A DNA stretch of 64,000 nucleotides, taken from NCBI GenBank assembly GCA_013350335.1, contig CM023534.1, positions 22,463,302 to 22,527,301 of the forward strand. Direction: 5' to 3'. Under the pieces are notes generated by a model that was not told where the DNA came from, searched no databases, and saw only the letters and a program-made list of their open reading frames with translations. This document shows, in pieces, positions 21,423 through 33,489 of this stretch. The first letter of the stretch is position 1; each line of letters opens with the position of its first letter. Position numbers and translations under genes: made by a program. This DNA is from Chimonanthus salicifolius. Taxonomy: Eukaryota; Streptophyta; Magnoliopsida; Laurales; Calycanthaceae.

Positions 21423-24151
21423 TGTAATGACCTGATTTGCTATTTCGGGAACTTAGAGAGTTTTGTGGATATTTGAATTGTTTTTTTGTGTTTTGGCGGC
21501 AGTGTAGAGAGTGTGGCTCTGCAGTGGGCCCTGGTTTGCATGACGTCGAGTTTGAGAAATCGAAGGGACATTTTGATAATTTTGTAATTGATAGATATAT
21601 TGTCATGAAAATAATTTAAAAAAAAAATAATAATAAAAAATCACATGTTTTCTCACTCGATCTTCGGCATTCAAGAAATTATCAGGTTTTCGATCTTGTT
21701 GTATTTATTTTTCTTTTTGAAGAGAAGTTTTGAAAAAAAAAAAAAAAGAGTTGAAAGCTCCTAACCTTAAAACCCCCTTATTTAAACTTTCTCTTCCGCG
21801 TGACACTGTAGCTGCAGCTGCAGCTGCTACAGTGTCCGCACCCCTCCTCTCCGCCTCCCTCTCAGTAGCACTCTCCCCTCGTTCTGATTTCTCTCTCTCG
21901 GCTCCTCCTTCTTCTTCTTCTCATTCTTCTCCTCCTTCCCTCGACCTCTGCAACTCATGGCCGCCGTTTCAGCCAATCCCAGCTAGTCCTTGCTGCCCCG
22001 ACCTTCACTTTCGACCGTCGGATTTCCACTCTTTCTCTCCTTTCTCTCGCCGATTCTAGGTACCCTCTTCTTCATTCTTTTCCCCTTTCTACTCTCTCGA
22101 GATTTCCTTTAATTTTCTGTTGTTTTTCTCTGTTTTCCCTCAATTCCTCATGGTTTTTAGTGGTTTTCCAATTTTCCTCAGATTTTCACGGTTTTCCCCC
22201 TTTTTGACACAATCAAGTGACCGAGTTGACTCACCTAGTTCCGAGTAGACTCGTTTGGGCCTTGCGTTGACCCAGCCCTTGGGCTTAGAGTGAGACCCAA
22301 TTGCTCGGCCCACTGGCCCAGCCCCGACCTAGCTGACTGGTTCGGAGCTGGCCTTTTTAGGTTCGGCCCAGACCTGGTTCAGCCCAGCCAGCTCTGGTCC
22401 GGCCTAGTTCTGGCGGTCCTAGCTTATCGGCCTGCCCCTTTTCAGGCCCGACCCTTTTAGGGCCCGTTTCCAGGCCCCGACCCTTTTCAGAGCCCCTTTT
22501 AAGTTCGACCCTTTTCGGACCTAGCCTAGTTTTAGACCCATTTGTAGTCCGTTTTCGTTTTAGCTTGTTTTAATTTATTTACTTATTTTCCCATCCTTGT
22601 TTGAATAGATTGAGCTCCTTCAAACCATCATGTCATTTGCTCACTTCGGATTTTCGACTCCACACACTGTGAGGGGACTTATCACTGTTTTAGCATGCAC
22701 TTGCATATATTAAACTGTCATCTCTAGACATAGAGTGATCGGGTGTAATTGTCTATTTATTTAGCCACTCAGTAAAGGTGTCTATTTATTTAATCACTCA
22801 GTAAGGGAAAACTGTTTTAATAAATATTTGGCAGAGAGTCTACTCGGGGGTGCTCCTGTCAATTATATGCTTTGTAGAGAACTTTAATTGGACTATTGGA
22901 ATTGAATATGATACTTGGAAAATTGTTGGTGATACTTTAGCATTTATTCGCTGGATGTTATTGGAATCATGTGGAATATAGACATGTGTGACTGAATAAC
23001 CCATTATAAGCTTTTGACTCGCATGATGAAATATATTGCTGATTTTGAGTTAGTTGCATCAGAACATAGTCTTACTATTGTTTATGATCATGATATCATG
23101 TGCATGCGTTGGGGAGGTTGTTTACATGAGTATATGCTTATGATAATGTGATGAGTTTGGTTGTTGGGAGGACCTTCCCGTTATACTCCGGCGGTCGAGA
23201 TCCCCATAGGAGATGCGAGTTTCCCTGTTGTGTTCCGGTGGTTGAGGTACCTGCCCTTGAGATTAGCTTCCGCGTTATGCTCCGGTGGTCGAGACCCTCA
23301 TAGGGGATGCGGGTTTCCCCGTTGCATTCCGGCGGTTGAGGCGGTTGTGTATCATGCGGTCTCCCGTTTATATTAGTAGGGAGATCGTGATCGTTGGAGG
23401 ACCGTTGTGAGCTATGGAGATGATGTCTCAGATTGGTCGGTGGGACCATTGGTTAATTGTGTAGTTAAGTACTCTTGTACTTAGACATTCATTCTATTAG
23501 GATGTCCATTATTTTTCTATACATGTGATGTACGTATTCATGTCGTTGACGTATGATATTCTGTTCCCTTTACTGGACTAGTTAGCTTACTTCTTACCCG
23601 TCAGGAGTTTGCTGGAGGACCCGATGTGGGCCACTGAGATGATGCCGCGGACTAGTTGGTGGATTATTGGTTGGTGGTGCAGTTGGATCTCATGCATATG
23701 AGCACCCTTCTTTTTACGATATTCTTGCTTTCGTGCATATGATATCTACTAATGTTGTTGACATGTGATATATATTATCTCTTCATTGGGCTGATTAGCT
23801 CACCCCTTACCCCTCAGGTACCCCGTTGTGGAGGGACTAGGCATAACCCCTTGAGCAGGTGCCAGTAGAGGAGCAGTGGTTAGACATTTTATAATCATGT
23901 TGTTCTTAGTTGAGAGACCTTGTTTTATATGACCCCCCTTTTTGTACAGTTGTTTGTTCTCAGATGATGTGTAACTGTGTTTGAATAGTCTATGATTGCC
24001 TCATGCTTTATTGGTTTGTTGAAACTTATTGTCAGTTGTTGAGCGGGAGGTAGTTGTCCCGCTTCAAAAAAAATTTATACCGGATATCTGTTCTTTTGTG
24101 ATGTTTTGAGATTTTTGGAGATAACACGCCCATAGATGGACGGGTGTTACA
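21423..24151 (+). mobile_element. Solo LTR of a gypsy-type element
   Basis: A 2.7-kb unit starting TGTAATGACCTG and ending GGGTGTTACA, flanked by near-identical 5-mers (CGATC at 21418-21422, AGATC at 24152-24156; four of five match). The start TGTAA and end GTTACA parallel the LTRs of the Tekay-like element at 38679-50261, though the sequence is largely different. It contains a TTATTTAAAC TATA-like motif (21778-21787), a 35-base near-palindrome (21802-21836), a C/T-rich leader with a possible donor (TAGGTACCC at about 22057) and a two-unit tandem repeat of about 100 bp (23171-23345). No internal coding region remains, consistent with LTR-LTR recombination. Confidence 0.7.
23171..23345 (+). 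repeat. Two-unit tandem repeat in the solo LTR
   Basis: Two units of about 100 bp, each with TTCCCGTTATACTCCGGCGG-like start, a GTCGAGA(T/C)CC(C/T)CATAGG centre and a TTCCGG(T/C)GGTTGAGG end. Each unit itself contains two related CCGGYGGT(C/T)GAG phrases. Confidence 0.65.
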
Positions 24152-24156
24152 AGATC

Positions 24157-24825
24157 CAAATGCGACCCAAACGAATCTATTGTCAGGTCACCCTCAGAGA
24201 AATTATTTATTATGAATCAATTCCAATAATTTATTCTTAACTTCAAATCTCAACCATTAACTTGCTGAATGAATATAGTGGTTGTGATTCAAAGTTCACA
24301 CCTATTTCTGTGAAAAATCTCTCCTTTCTTGTTGCAAAGAAAATCTGTTTGAACTTTTTAAGTATTTGGACTGAATAAATATTTCTTATTTTAATATTTA
24401 ATATAATTCAGACTCAATGATGGGACAGATGGACTTACATTTGAGGTGGATTGAAATCCATAGAATAAAGTGGTGTTCACCACTATCTAAATGATCATTA
24501 AGGACTCCATATACATGTCGTAGACTTGCTTTGATCTTCCCTTTGATATGTCAATGCTTACTCGAGTCCAAAAGTAAGAAAACACACACCTTGGAGTTTC
24601 TATCTGTCTCATCTTTAATGTACTCTACCAATTTCGTGAATAGTATTTTGGAAACACTGACTTGTCTTAAGTTAATGGATAATAATGGACAAATGCCCTT
24701 TTATAGACAGAGGGAGGACCCCTAAGGCAATTAGAACTTTTCTTTCCTAATTCCCATCAAAATAGGAAACTAACCTCCTTTATAATTCTCCTAAAATAGA
24801 CCTTCCCTATTCCTCTCTTGAAAGG
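24157..24825. other. Intergenic between solo LTR and DUF247 relict
   Basis: No gene or repeat structure recognised; one 64-codon ORF (24531-24725) has no domain. Confidence 0.4.
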
Positions 24826-25503
24826 GAGGCGACCGCTTAGAGGACTTCTTGAAAGCAGCAATGCGTTTGGAGCAAGAAGCTCGAGGATGTAAATCGGAAG
24901 AAATTGAACTCGAAAGTGATCTTTTTGCCGAGATGATGGTGCTTGATGTTTGCTTCATCATTGAGCTCTTTTAAAGGACGGCATCATCAGTTGTCGAAAT
25001 TGAAAACGATCCTCTCATGAAATTCAGAATTGTTGCGGAGGCACCTTATATGGACTTTCTCATGTTGGAAACCAAATACCCTTCTTCATTCTCCAACGTC
25101 TATTCAATCTTTTTGAGGATTCAGGTCCTTCTCTTGTAGACTTGGCGCTTAAATTCTTCAGTTCTGTTCTCCCAGTCAAAAGATTTGCCAACCAACCGGT
25201 CTCCAAATCATGCATCTGCTCCATTTGGTACATTATAAACTCCTTCCCCCCTTCAATGTCAAGGACATGCGTGATAATTCTAGGTCGCGCCATATAAAAA
25301 TGATCCCATGTGCATTCGAACTCCAAGAAGTAGGAATCATGTTTGAGAAGGAAGAGAAAAGAAGCTTCATAAACATAAAATTTCGGCGGGGAAGTGGGCT
25401 GGTTAGAATAGGAGTGATTGAAATCCCTCATATGAAAGTATCAGATGTCACCCATGTTTTGTCCCTTAATCTTGTCGCATTCGAGCAGTGCAATCGCCAT
25501 TGA
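24826..25503 (+). pseudogene. DUF247 pseudogene, truncated at both ends
   Basis: Plus strand, opposite to the other two DUF247 loci. Reads RLEDFLKAAMRLEQEARGC, then LESDLFAEMMVLDVCFIIEL and a stop (TAA at about 24972). In the same frame NDPLMKF follows, then a frameshift to QIPFFILQRLFNLFEDSG and a second shift to MHLLHLVHYKLLPPF, IKMIPCAFELQEVGIMFEK, LVRIGVIEIPHMKVSDVTH, LNLVAFEQCNRH and a stop. The match to the intact gene at 62603-64000 begins about residue 125 and ends at about residue 347; the N-terminal signature and the C-terminal membrane segment are absent. Closest in wording to the intact copy (SDLFAEMM) rather than to the pseudogene at 17140. Confidence 0.88.
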
Positions 25504-27384
25504 AAATTTATCTAATGGTGGAAATGCATCAGGTTGGGTTAATGGGATTGAAAATTTAAATTGGTATCAAATTAGGTATGAGTCCAATTCACACAAGATG
25601 GGGGGTTGTGATTTTGGTGTGTGTGTTCGGGGGGGGGGGGGGGTGGGGTGAGGAATGGATCAAACTTCATAAAATTTAGCTCCTATTCATCTTTGATTGT
25701 TAGGTCCTTCAAAACCATGACTAGAGTGTTTAATTAAATTGATTCTTGTAGGCATTTTGTCTGCAGATAGATCTTTCAAACTCATCTAATCCCATCATCA
25801 TAAGTGGATTCTAAATGGAGTTCCAACCATGACAGCATTTTATGGGGTGTGTCGCTAAATGCTAAAGGCCTTCTGCAAACTAGTTTGCACCAAAGTTATT
25901 GGCAGCCTGATGGTCCCACTTGACCTCACATGGATGGCTAGTTTGAAAGACCTCATCTTGTGTATGGTGCTTATAAATTTTTTATCTTGATTGGATAAGA
26001 GAAACTATTTTTTAATGTCCACAAAATTTCATATTTATCTAAGAGTGAAAATTTATCGGGTCAAATGAATATGTTTTAATAGTCAAAGTGGTGCCAAATT
26101 GAGTATGAGAGCAATTTATGAGGGGTAAGTGGGTATGAAGAGATAATGCATCCATTTAATCCATTATGGGCCCCAAAATCCAAAATTGCTCCAAAGATCA
26201 TGCAAACTAGTTTATGGGTGAACATTATTATATGTATATATAAAAATGATCAAATGCGACCAACATAAGATCACACCTCGTACTATTTTATTTATTTTTA
26301 CTTTTTATTTTGTACATGTAGGTTTTAGCCGTACAGACTAAAAGTAGACTTTAAGACCTAACATCACTTAAAGTCTTAGTTTAAAATTAGCCACTTGATC
26401 ATAACAGTCAAAGTTAGTGGAAGTCCTTAAACAGATTCAATAACGCCTAATAATTTCAACCGGTAAGATCAACTTACTATAAGTTGAGTTTTACGCTGAA
26501 ATTTTAATTTCGTAGTAATTGTTGAAGTCTAACTTCAGTCTCTATGGTTATAATTTTATATTACAAAACAAAATTAAAAAAAAATAAAAACAATGCCAAG
26601 TGCGACTTTGTGATTGGCCACAACTGATCAAATAGTTTGCATGAATTTCAGTACAAACTTTGGGTTATAGGGCTCATAGAGGATCAAGTGTCATTCTCCC
26701 ACTTACACCCACCTAGCCCTGCGAGTTTTCACCCTTATCATTTTGACACAAATTTGACTTTTAAAATCCAGTGATCTAATGTGATGAATTTTCATTATTA
26801 GATAAATATGAAATTTTGAGAGCCGTAAAACTAAGGCATCATTTATTCAATCAAGGTGAAATCTTATAGACACTATACACAAGTCAAGTCCTTTTAAACT
26901 CACCCATCCACATAAGCTCAAGTAGTACCGTTGGGCTGTTTGCACCAAACTTTGGTGTAAACTATTATGAAGGAGATCATTATTCTATAGGATGAAATCA
27001 CACATGCACAATAGTGCCAAAATGGCCTTGTGGGGCCATATGAGTGGCTTTAATATTGACGTTGATTTGTAAAAGTAAGTTAGATTTTATATTAAAAAAA
27101 TTTATATTTATGGAAACCTAATGCTAACATGATTAACATTTGGCAATCTCTGTTAAGAGAAGGTTTTCTCCATCCATTTGTGTTTGGCAACCATTTGTGT
27201 TTGGCAACTCTGATTCTGTAAAGATTAGAATATTCATTCTTCAGAAAATCAAAGATTTCAATATTTGCATTTGGCAAAACAATAAATTAGAAGCAACTAA
27301 TAGCCGATTTTGAGCAATAGTGCTACACTTGGTAATTAGATCTCTGTCTCCTAAGTCTAAATCTTCCTTGTGGTTCCTTATTGT
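25504..27384. other. Non-coding, repeat-like
   Basis: No gene. Holds a G-run of 15 or so bases at about 25629-25644 and phrases such as 'gcaaactagtttgcaccaaag' (about 25876) that recur with variation (about 26938-26960), suggesting a degraded transposon. The left edge is where the DUF247 relict stops matching. Confidence 0.4.
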
Positions 27385-28573
27385 CAGGGCCGGCCCTGAG
27401 ATTTCAGGGGCCCTAGGCGAGTTTTTAAGATGGGGCCTTTATATACTTACAAAAACTAAAATCATACATTTTTTTTTAAATGTGTGAAATTAAATAAAAT
27501 ATCATAATCAAATTTATAACAAAATATTATTTAAAATTTATTCTTATTTTGAGATGCAAAATTACTAACTAAATTACTATATTCAAGTATTTTAACATTT
27601 ATTTTTCAATATATAAGATAACTAATCCATTTAATATTTCTTGTGACATTGTAGACCGAAGATAAGATTTTATCAGTTTTAACTTTGAAAAACTTATTTC
27701 TGCATAGGTAACTGTAACTGGCATAATCAACATTATTCTATAAGCAATTCATGCATTTAGAAAAGAAAAATTCATTCTTTTTATATAATTTGGCAATTCA
27801 TTCTTTTGGTACTGTATCTTTTATCATATTCAAGTGTGATACTAATGCAAATTCTCATTTGAAACGAAGATCTTATTTTATTTTTTTTAATTTTTTTTGT
27901 ATTTTTTAAAAAATTAAAAATTAAAAATTATCTTAATTATTTTAATTTATACTTGTATATTACTTCTAATAAAATCTACATTGATCAAATGAATAAAGCT
28001 ATGTTTTTTCATCTCTTCAAATTTTAAAAACTTTAAATTATTTTTAATTCAAAATTATCAACTCAATATAGATTTCTCTTTCTCTTAATTAGATGATAGA
28101 TATATTTAAAAGATTCTTTATTAATTAAAATTATTTTTTATTATTATTATTAATAACTCAATAAAATGAAGATTATAATAATAATTATTATGATTGTTAC
28201 TATCATTATTTTAATTTTTTAAGAAACCTCTTAAATTGAGTAGAAAAATTATCAATATATAAATTTTCAATTTTGAGTGTTCTAAATTCGAAATAGTTAA
28301 ACATAGTCAAATGATTTTAAGTAGTATTAATTCAAATTTTGTTATTTTTCATTATTATTATTAAATAACTCGATAAAAATAAAAATAATTATTATACGCA
28401 GCCCGAATTTGAACTCAGGTCCCATATTTAAAAACTAACTATTCTAACCGACTAGACAAAAATGAATTTATACTTTAATTTTGCATTATTAACTATTTAA
28501 TATATAGTAAAGGAACTTATAGACTTGGGGGCCTAAGCGACCGCCTACTTTGCCTATAGCCAGGGCCGGCCTG
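27385..28573 (-). mobile_element. Non-autonomous hAT element, copy 2 (inverted)
   Basis: Begins CAGGGCCGGCCCTGAG and ends GCCAGGGCCGGCCTG. The minus strand aligns along its length with copy 1 (18176-19398), including AT-rich blocks, the tRNA-like module and CGACCGCCTACTTTGCCTATAGCC-like terminal sequence. Flanks CTTATTGT and GTTGTTAT are diverged versions of an 8-bp duplication; the paralogous unoccupied site near 52689-52697 reads CTTGTTGC. No transposase ORF. The greater decay of the duplication suggests it is older than copy 1. Confidence 0.85.
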
Positions 28574-29372
28574 GTTGTTATCGTCGACGTTCGATAGAAA
28601 CCTTCCAAGTATCTTCATCCTTCTCTGTCCGTTGGGAAGCCGACTTCTGCCCGGACCATGGGTGTCATAGCCAAGGATTGGTTGTTCACTGCTCCTGCTG
28701 CGTCAGTCTCTGTTGTCCTTACTGGAGCAACCGTCCCGAGCCACGCCTTTTCCACCATCCATTGTTACCCAGATCCCCATCGTTACTCAGGTCCTCCACC
28801 TATCCTTTCTCTGTTTCCCAAGCCCCTCCATCACCTACTCGTTCACACCCCTACAGTCCAACATCACCCAAGGCCCAGTGCTCTCACTAGGCACTACCGT
28901 GCACACCGTCATCCTTCAATAGCTTCCAGATCCCATCTCCTTTCAACGCCTAATAATCCATCTACTCGTCCCCTGGCCTTCTCCCTAATGTCCACAACCT
29001 AGACCACTGAAACCCATCAACTTATCCTAACACCCCAGTAACTTTTGACCCTTTGATTACTTTTGACCACCTTTCATCCAACCGTCTCTTTCTCGAACCA
29101 TGGACCCTCATTTCCTTCCTTTGACCACTAGTTGACCATAGCTTCCCAATAGCTGTTAGATCCATTTGATCCCTCATTAGGCTCCTCTACCCATTATTCC
29201 ATTTTCTATATTTACCCATTAAACCCATTAGCTAACCCACCATCCTTTAACCATTGACAATTGACAATCCTTTTGACCCACTAATACCCATTCACCCATT
29301 AATTACAAGTATTACCCCCTTTGAATTTATATCTAAACCCAGTCAAATTTTCATCCTGTTCCCCCGCTGCGT
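28574..29372 (+). repeat. LTR of a gypsy-type element (interrupted by hAT copy 2)
   Basis: Directly similar to 52697-53490 along its length (TTCGA(T/C)...; TCTGTCCGTTG; GACTTC(T/A)GCCCGGACCA; repeated CC-rich phrases; 'GACCACTAGTTGACCATAGC'; 'CCCATTCACCCATTAATT'). It ends at GCTGCGTCA followed by TTTGGTCACGAGATCC. A gag-like sequence starts about 180 bases later, so this is taken as a 5' LTR. The portion left of the hAT is only recognisable for a short stretch. Confidence 0.6.
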
Positions 29373-29459
29373 CATTTGGTCACGAGATCCAAAGTCCACC
29401 TTACCAATCGAAGTCTTTCTCTTCTTCATCGGGTGAAATATCTTTCATCAAGTGCCATT

Positions 29460-29913
29460 GAGAGCTTAAACAAAATAGTGGATGACTGCTCTAATCGCTT
29501 CGTACAGTTCGAATCCCTCGAGAGGTGCCCTAAGAAGTTGACTCGTCACTGAAGTCATGCTCGATGAATTTCAACAAAGTTTTCAGCAAAACATTCAAGA
29601 TTCGCAAGCAATAGTGCTGAATCTCAGCGCTAAGCTTGGTCGTCTAGTTGATCGATGTGTCTTGCACAGAAACGACTATCGCGACAAGCGGGTTAGGAGA
29701 AGATGGATGTCCTACACTCAACCCACCTACTACGATGATTCAAACTATGACGAGGTGGTAGATATCCTAGTGCGATACGTGTGGAAACATGATGATTATA
29801 GGATGCCTAATCATCATGGGATTTTTCGTAGGAAGGTGTACCCTCCATCTTTCAGCGGTTCATCTTTCACCATAAAATTGTTGTGCATTCGTAATCCTCT
29901 AGAAGATTATGAT
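29460..29913 (+). pseudogene. Gypsy gag N-terminal fragment
   Basis: An open stretch (29557-29931) reads FQQSFQQNIQDSQAIVLNLS, then RRRWMSYTQ, YRMPNHHGIFRRKVYPPSF and SGSSFTIKLLCIRNPLEDYD. The last part resembles the capsid start of gypsy Gag ('PSF-G----K-F-DWL--LEDYFDW'). Similarity stops abruptly at 29913, where TGTCACACCCCAACC begins, so another insertion cuts it. No pol follows nearby. Confidence 0.55.
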
Positions 29914-30541
29914 TGTCACACCCCAACCTAGATGTGGGCCCAAAACGCAACGGATTTTTTTATTTTAAAACAAGCCTTAAACCATTTGTAATCAACGTCC
30001 TTGGGCTACTAGACTGCATAACTAAAGTACGTGACAAGTGTGACACGTGCTAGCTGTCGGGACTCAAACATGTATCATGGGTTTCTCCCACAAACCCAAC
30101 CAACCCAGTGGGCTAAATTTCAAAATTTCCAAAACCTAATCTCTTGCACTCTGCCAAGGTCGATCCCTCGACCATCCTTGAGGCCCTCGAAATGGTCGAG
30201 CCTCTCGCCAAGGTTCTAGCTCCTCGACCTGAGAGGAATTCTGTATTTTTAGTTTTCTCTCAAGTTGAGCCTCTCGACAATCTTCTATCCTCTCGAGACT
30301 GACGAGGCCCTAGGGTTTTTCAAGCCCCTCAGTCCGCAATCAGGTCTGTATTTTGGTCTACCTCCCAAGTCGAGCCCCTTGCCACACCCCGAGGCCCTCG
30401 ACTTGAGGCTAACCTGTCATCTCCTCTTCTTCCAGCTAGAGGCCCTCAACCCTGGCTTCGAGCCTCGACACCTTCGAGGCTCTCAACAATGACAACAACT
30501 GTTTTAACAAGTTTTTCCATTTTTCATCCAGACATCCACAT
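29914..30541. repeat. LTR-like block with a CTCGAC-rich array
   Basis: Starts TGTCACACCCCAACC, an LTR terminus common in plant gypsy elements, and is followed at 30542 by a second LTR-like start (TGTTACACCTGG). The part 30157-30490 is rich in CCTCGAC/GTCGAG phrases (more than ten) in a GC-richer context, reminiscent of the GTCGAC array in the gypsy LTR at 39985. No ORF with a domain. Orientation uncertain. Confidence 0.4.
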
Positions 30542-30919
30542 TGTTACACCTGGAATCCTCAAAACACACTAATATACAGTATAATACGTCAGAGTAGCAA
30601 TCAGAAGCATAGTGGTATGCACATTTAAAGGTTTTACATGCCACAGGGCATGTTTATTACAAAACCATAAAAATAAGCTTAAAATCCAATTTTCTTCCAT
30701 TCAAGGAAAACATTTATAAATTTAACTTTCCAGCTCCTAACATGGCACTAGGGGTTCCTTCATTCCCTCCTCAAGTTCAAACCTTGCATTGTAAGGGACG
30801 TGAGCAACCAACCAAGTGAAGAGGGCTCAAAATAAATAAATTGATTTCCAAGAGATATAATATAATGGAAATGGAATGCAATATTACCAATGCATCATTC
30901 ATTTTTACCCCTGAATCAT

Positions 30920-33187
30920 TTTCTCCAAGGAACACTGTTGTGTCTTAAGTTTATTACTTGCAAGCTCAAGAACCAATTAAATAGTATACATATGAGTACG
31001 AAGTCGATCCCACAATGAACAATCAAGATATATGAAACAAAATATATGAAATTGGAATTTTGTAGGTTGTGAAAAATATAGATCTTTAAATTAATCCGAT
31101 CATAGAAATCAAATTCTATTCTTATAATTATATCTTTAAGCTAATCATATTCCAGTTTTAAATCAATAGATGCATACTGTAAACATCAATTAATTCTAAA
31201 ACTTAACCACTTCTTTCCACTTTTAAAATCCAATGAAGATAATTGGAATGGATTTAATATAGAATTCATAAACGATCTCACATTCAAGTTTAAGAAAACA
31301 AAATTAAAAATCCAATTTATTTAAATCTCACATCAATTAATACATTTTGAGAAAGTGGGTTGAATTCAAGAAATAAATCCACAAAGATACAACAAAATAA
31401 ACAATGAAAATAAATTAAACAACAATCATACAAATAAAACAAATGACATAACAAAATAAAACAAGCAACGGAAATAAATTGACAATTAAAATAAATGAAA
31501 TAACAAAGCAAAACATAATTTAAAGGTGGTGTTGGAATGGATCAATCATAGCCAAAAGTAAATAAATAAATAAAAGATCTAGATATGAAATTCACATAAG
31601 AATTCAAATCTCAATTCATGCCTTTCACTAAAATCAAAATTCCTAAACTGTAATTTAATTAATCTAACCTTAGATTCTTAGATTAAACAATTAAATCCAA
31701 AATCTAACTATTTCATTTTATCCCAAAGGAACCTTAGGTTTGAATCTAACAAAATCTAAGTCTTAACTATTTCATTAGGTCCTTTTAATTAAACAAAGAA
31801 TATAAACTTAAAATTAAATGAAACAATCATAAAAGAAATTCAAAAATTGGATGTTTCAGGGTTCTAAAAGCTTATCTTAATTTATTTAATGAAAGAATTC
31901 AAGTACAAAACATTGAAAAAATACAACAAATACAATGAAAATAAATTTACAATATAATATACTCACTTGTAAAATTTGTGTATGGCTCCATTGTCTCTTG
32001 AGTATTCTACAATCTTCAGTCTCTTTAGGCTCCTAATCAAATTCGAGTTTGGCTATGGTGGAATGGACTATTTATAGGCTCCGGGAATGAATGAAGGGTG
32101 GAGATTTAATCTAATTTTAGGTGATGGATGAATGGCTTGGATTAAATCTAACTTAACATGAATGTATGGGATTTAAAATAAAAAGGCTAGGGTTTACTTG
32201 GCATACATGAATTTAGTGACTTGGGGATCAAGTTGGCTTGGGACTTAAGCAAGGAAATTTGAAAATCATAGGATTGGGTTGCTATGGTCGAATTTCACTT
32301 GTATGGTTAAGGTTTATGTGTGATGTGCAAGGAATGGTTGGGATCTAAGTTAATATGGATGAATGGTTGGATGAATGCATGATGACATGGAGGGTTGACT
32401 TAGTGTGAAATTCGAATGGGATCTACTGGGATATGGGAAAATCGTGTGAGGTGTGAATGGATTGGTGATGAGGTGTTGGTGACAAGGCAAATTCGAATGG
32501 ATTGGGTTGGATTGCTTGGGATGCAAGTTAATCTAAATCTAGGTGAATGGCTATGATTAAATGGTTTAAGTTCTAGTGGCTTTACTAATGGATGGATGAG
32601 ATGAATTTAATAAATGATCTGATAATGCATGGAGGATTATGATTTAAAGGTTAATCTAGATGGACTTCTTGGACTTTGAGCACATAGACTTTAACTTGGT
32701 TTTTTGGACTTGGACTTGCATACTGGCCTAGCCCACTTTGTGATATGCGCATGGACTGCTTGAGCCTGGCCCAATGCTTGGCATGTGGAGCATAACTTGG
32801 TCCATTTGGAGTGGATCTATGGCCCATGGATCTTGAATTTCAAACTTTGACCCTAGAATTGCAGTTTCTCTCTCCAGAATTAAAATAATTAACTCACCAC
32901 TTAAAATCTAAAAATATTGAATTAATCAAGACTCTCATAATTGGATCCAGATTAATCAATTTATATTAAAAATCTTAGAAGTGGGTTGAGACTAATCGTT
33001 AAAATTCGGGATCTTCCAATTGAATTACAAAACGTGCAATTTTTTGCAAATTTTGATTGATTTTCTATATTTTCCATTTTTATCTGCAAAACTAACAAAC
33101 AACATTAAATGTATGTGATATATACAAAATTGAAGGCTAGCTAGTCTAATAATCAGGGGTAAAAATGTCATTTTTCATGTCTCAACA
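30920..33187 (-). repeat. R-family LTR-like repeat, copy R1
   Basis: About 2.27 kb, non-coding. Minus strand starts TGTTGAGACATGAAAAATGAC and contains a TATA-like GCCTATAAATAGTCC (32069-32083). Its far part reads GTGGGATCGACTTCGTACTC. It aligns in order with R2 and, inverted, R3. The 5-mer ATCAT is found at both proposed ends (30915-30919, 33188-33192), a possible target duplication, although the left end lacks the usual CA. Confidence 0.55.
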
Positions 33188-33489
33188 ATCATTGTCTATC
33201 ATTCACGTGTTTCCATACTTGGATTTATCACTAAGTTATATCCTAAAAACGTAATGGAATTTATCAATAAGTCGTATCCCAAAATTGAGGTTCTTCACTG
33301 AGCCTCACCGAGGGTCCTTTCTAAGCATCGGAAGCATTAAATCTCGACACGGAAGTAATGAAGCAAGTTGCAAGTGCTAAACGATCCTTATGATCACTTA
33401 CAACCCTATGGCTTATATGACCTAACGGTCTAATATGGCACTACGGCCTATATCACACGAGAAGGCAGTTCTCAGTTCACCAAGCTTAC

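Noticed and set aside
21730..22059. 109-codon plus-strand ORF, Ser/Pro-rich, in the solo LTR
   Set aside because: Arises from the C/T-rich leader; starts in a poly-A run and has no domain. Kept only as part of the LTR.
28658..29002. Pro/Ser-rich ORFs in the LTR at 28.7 kb and 52.7 kb
   Set aside because: CC-rich non-coding LTR sequence; the frames are not conserved between the two copies.
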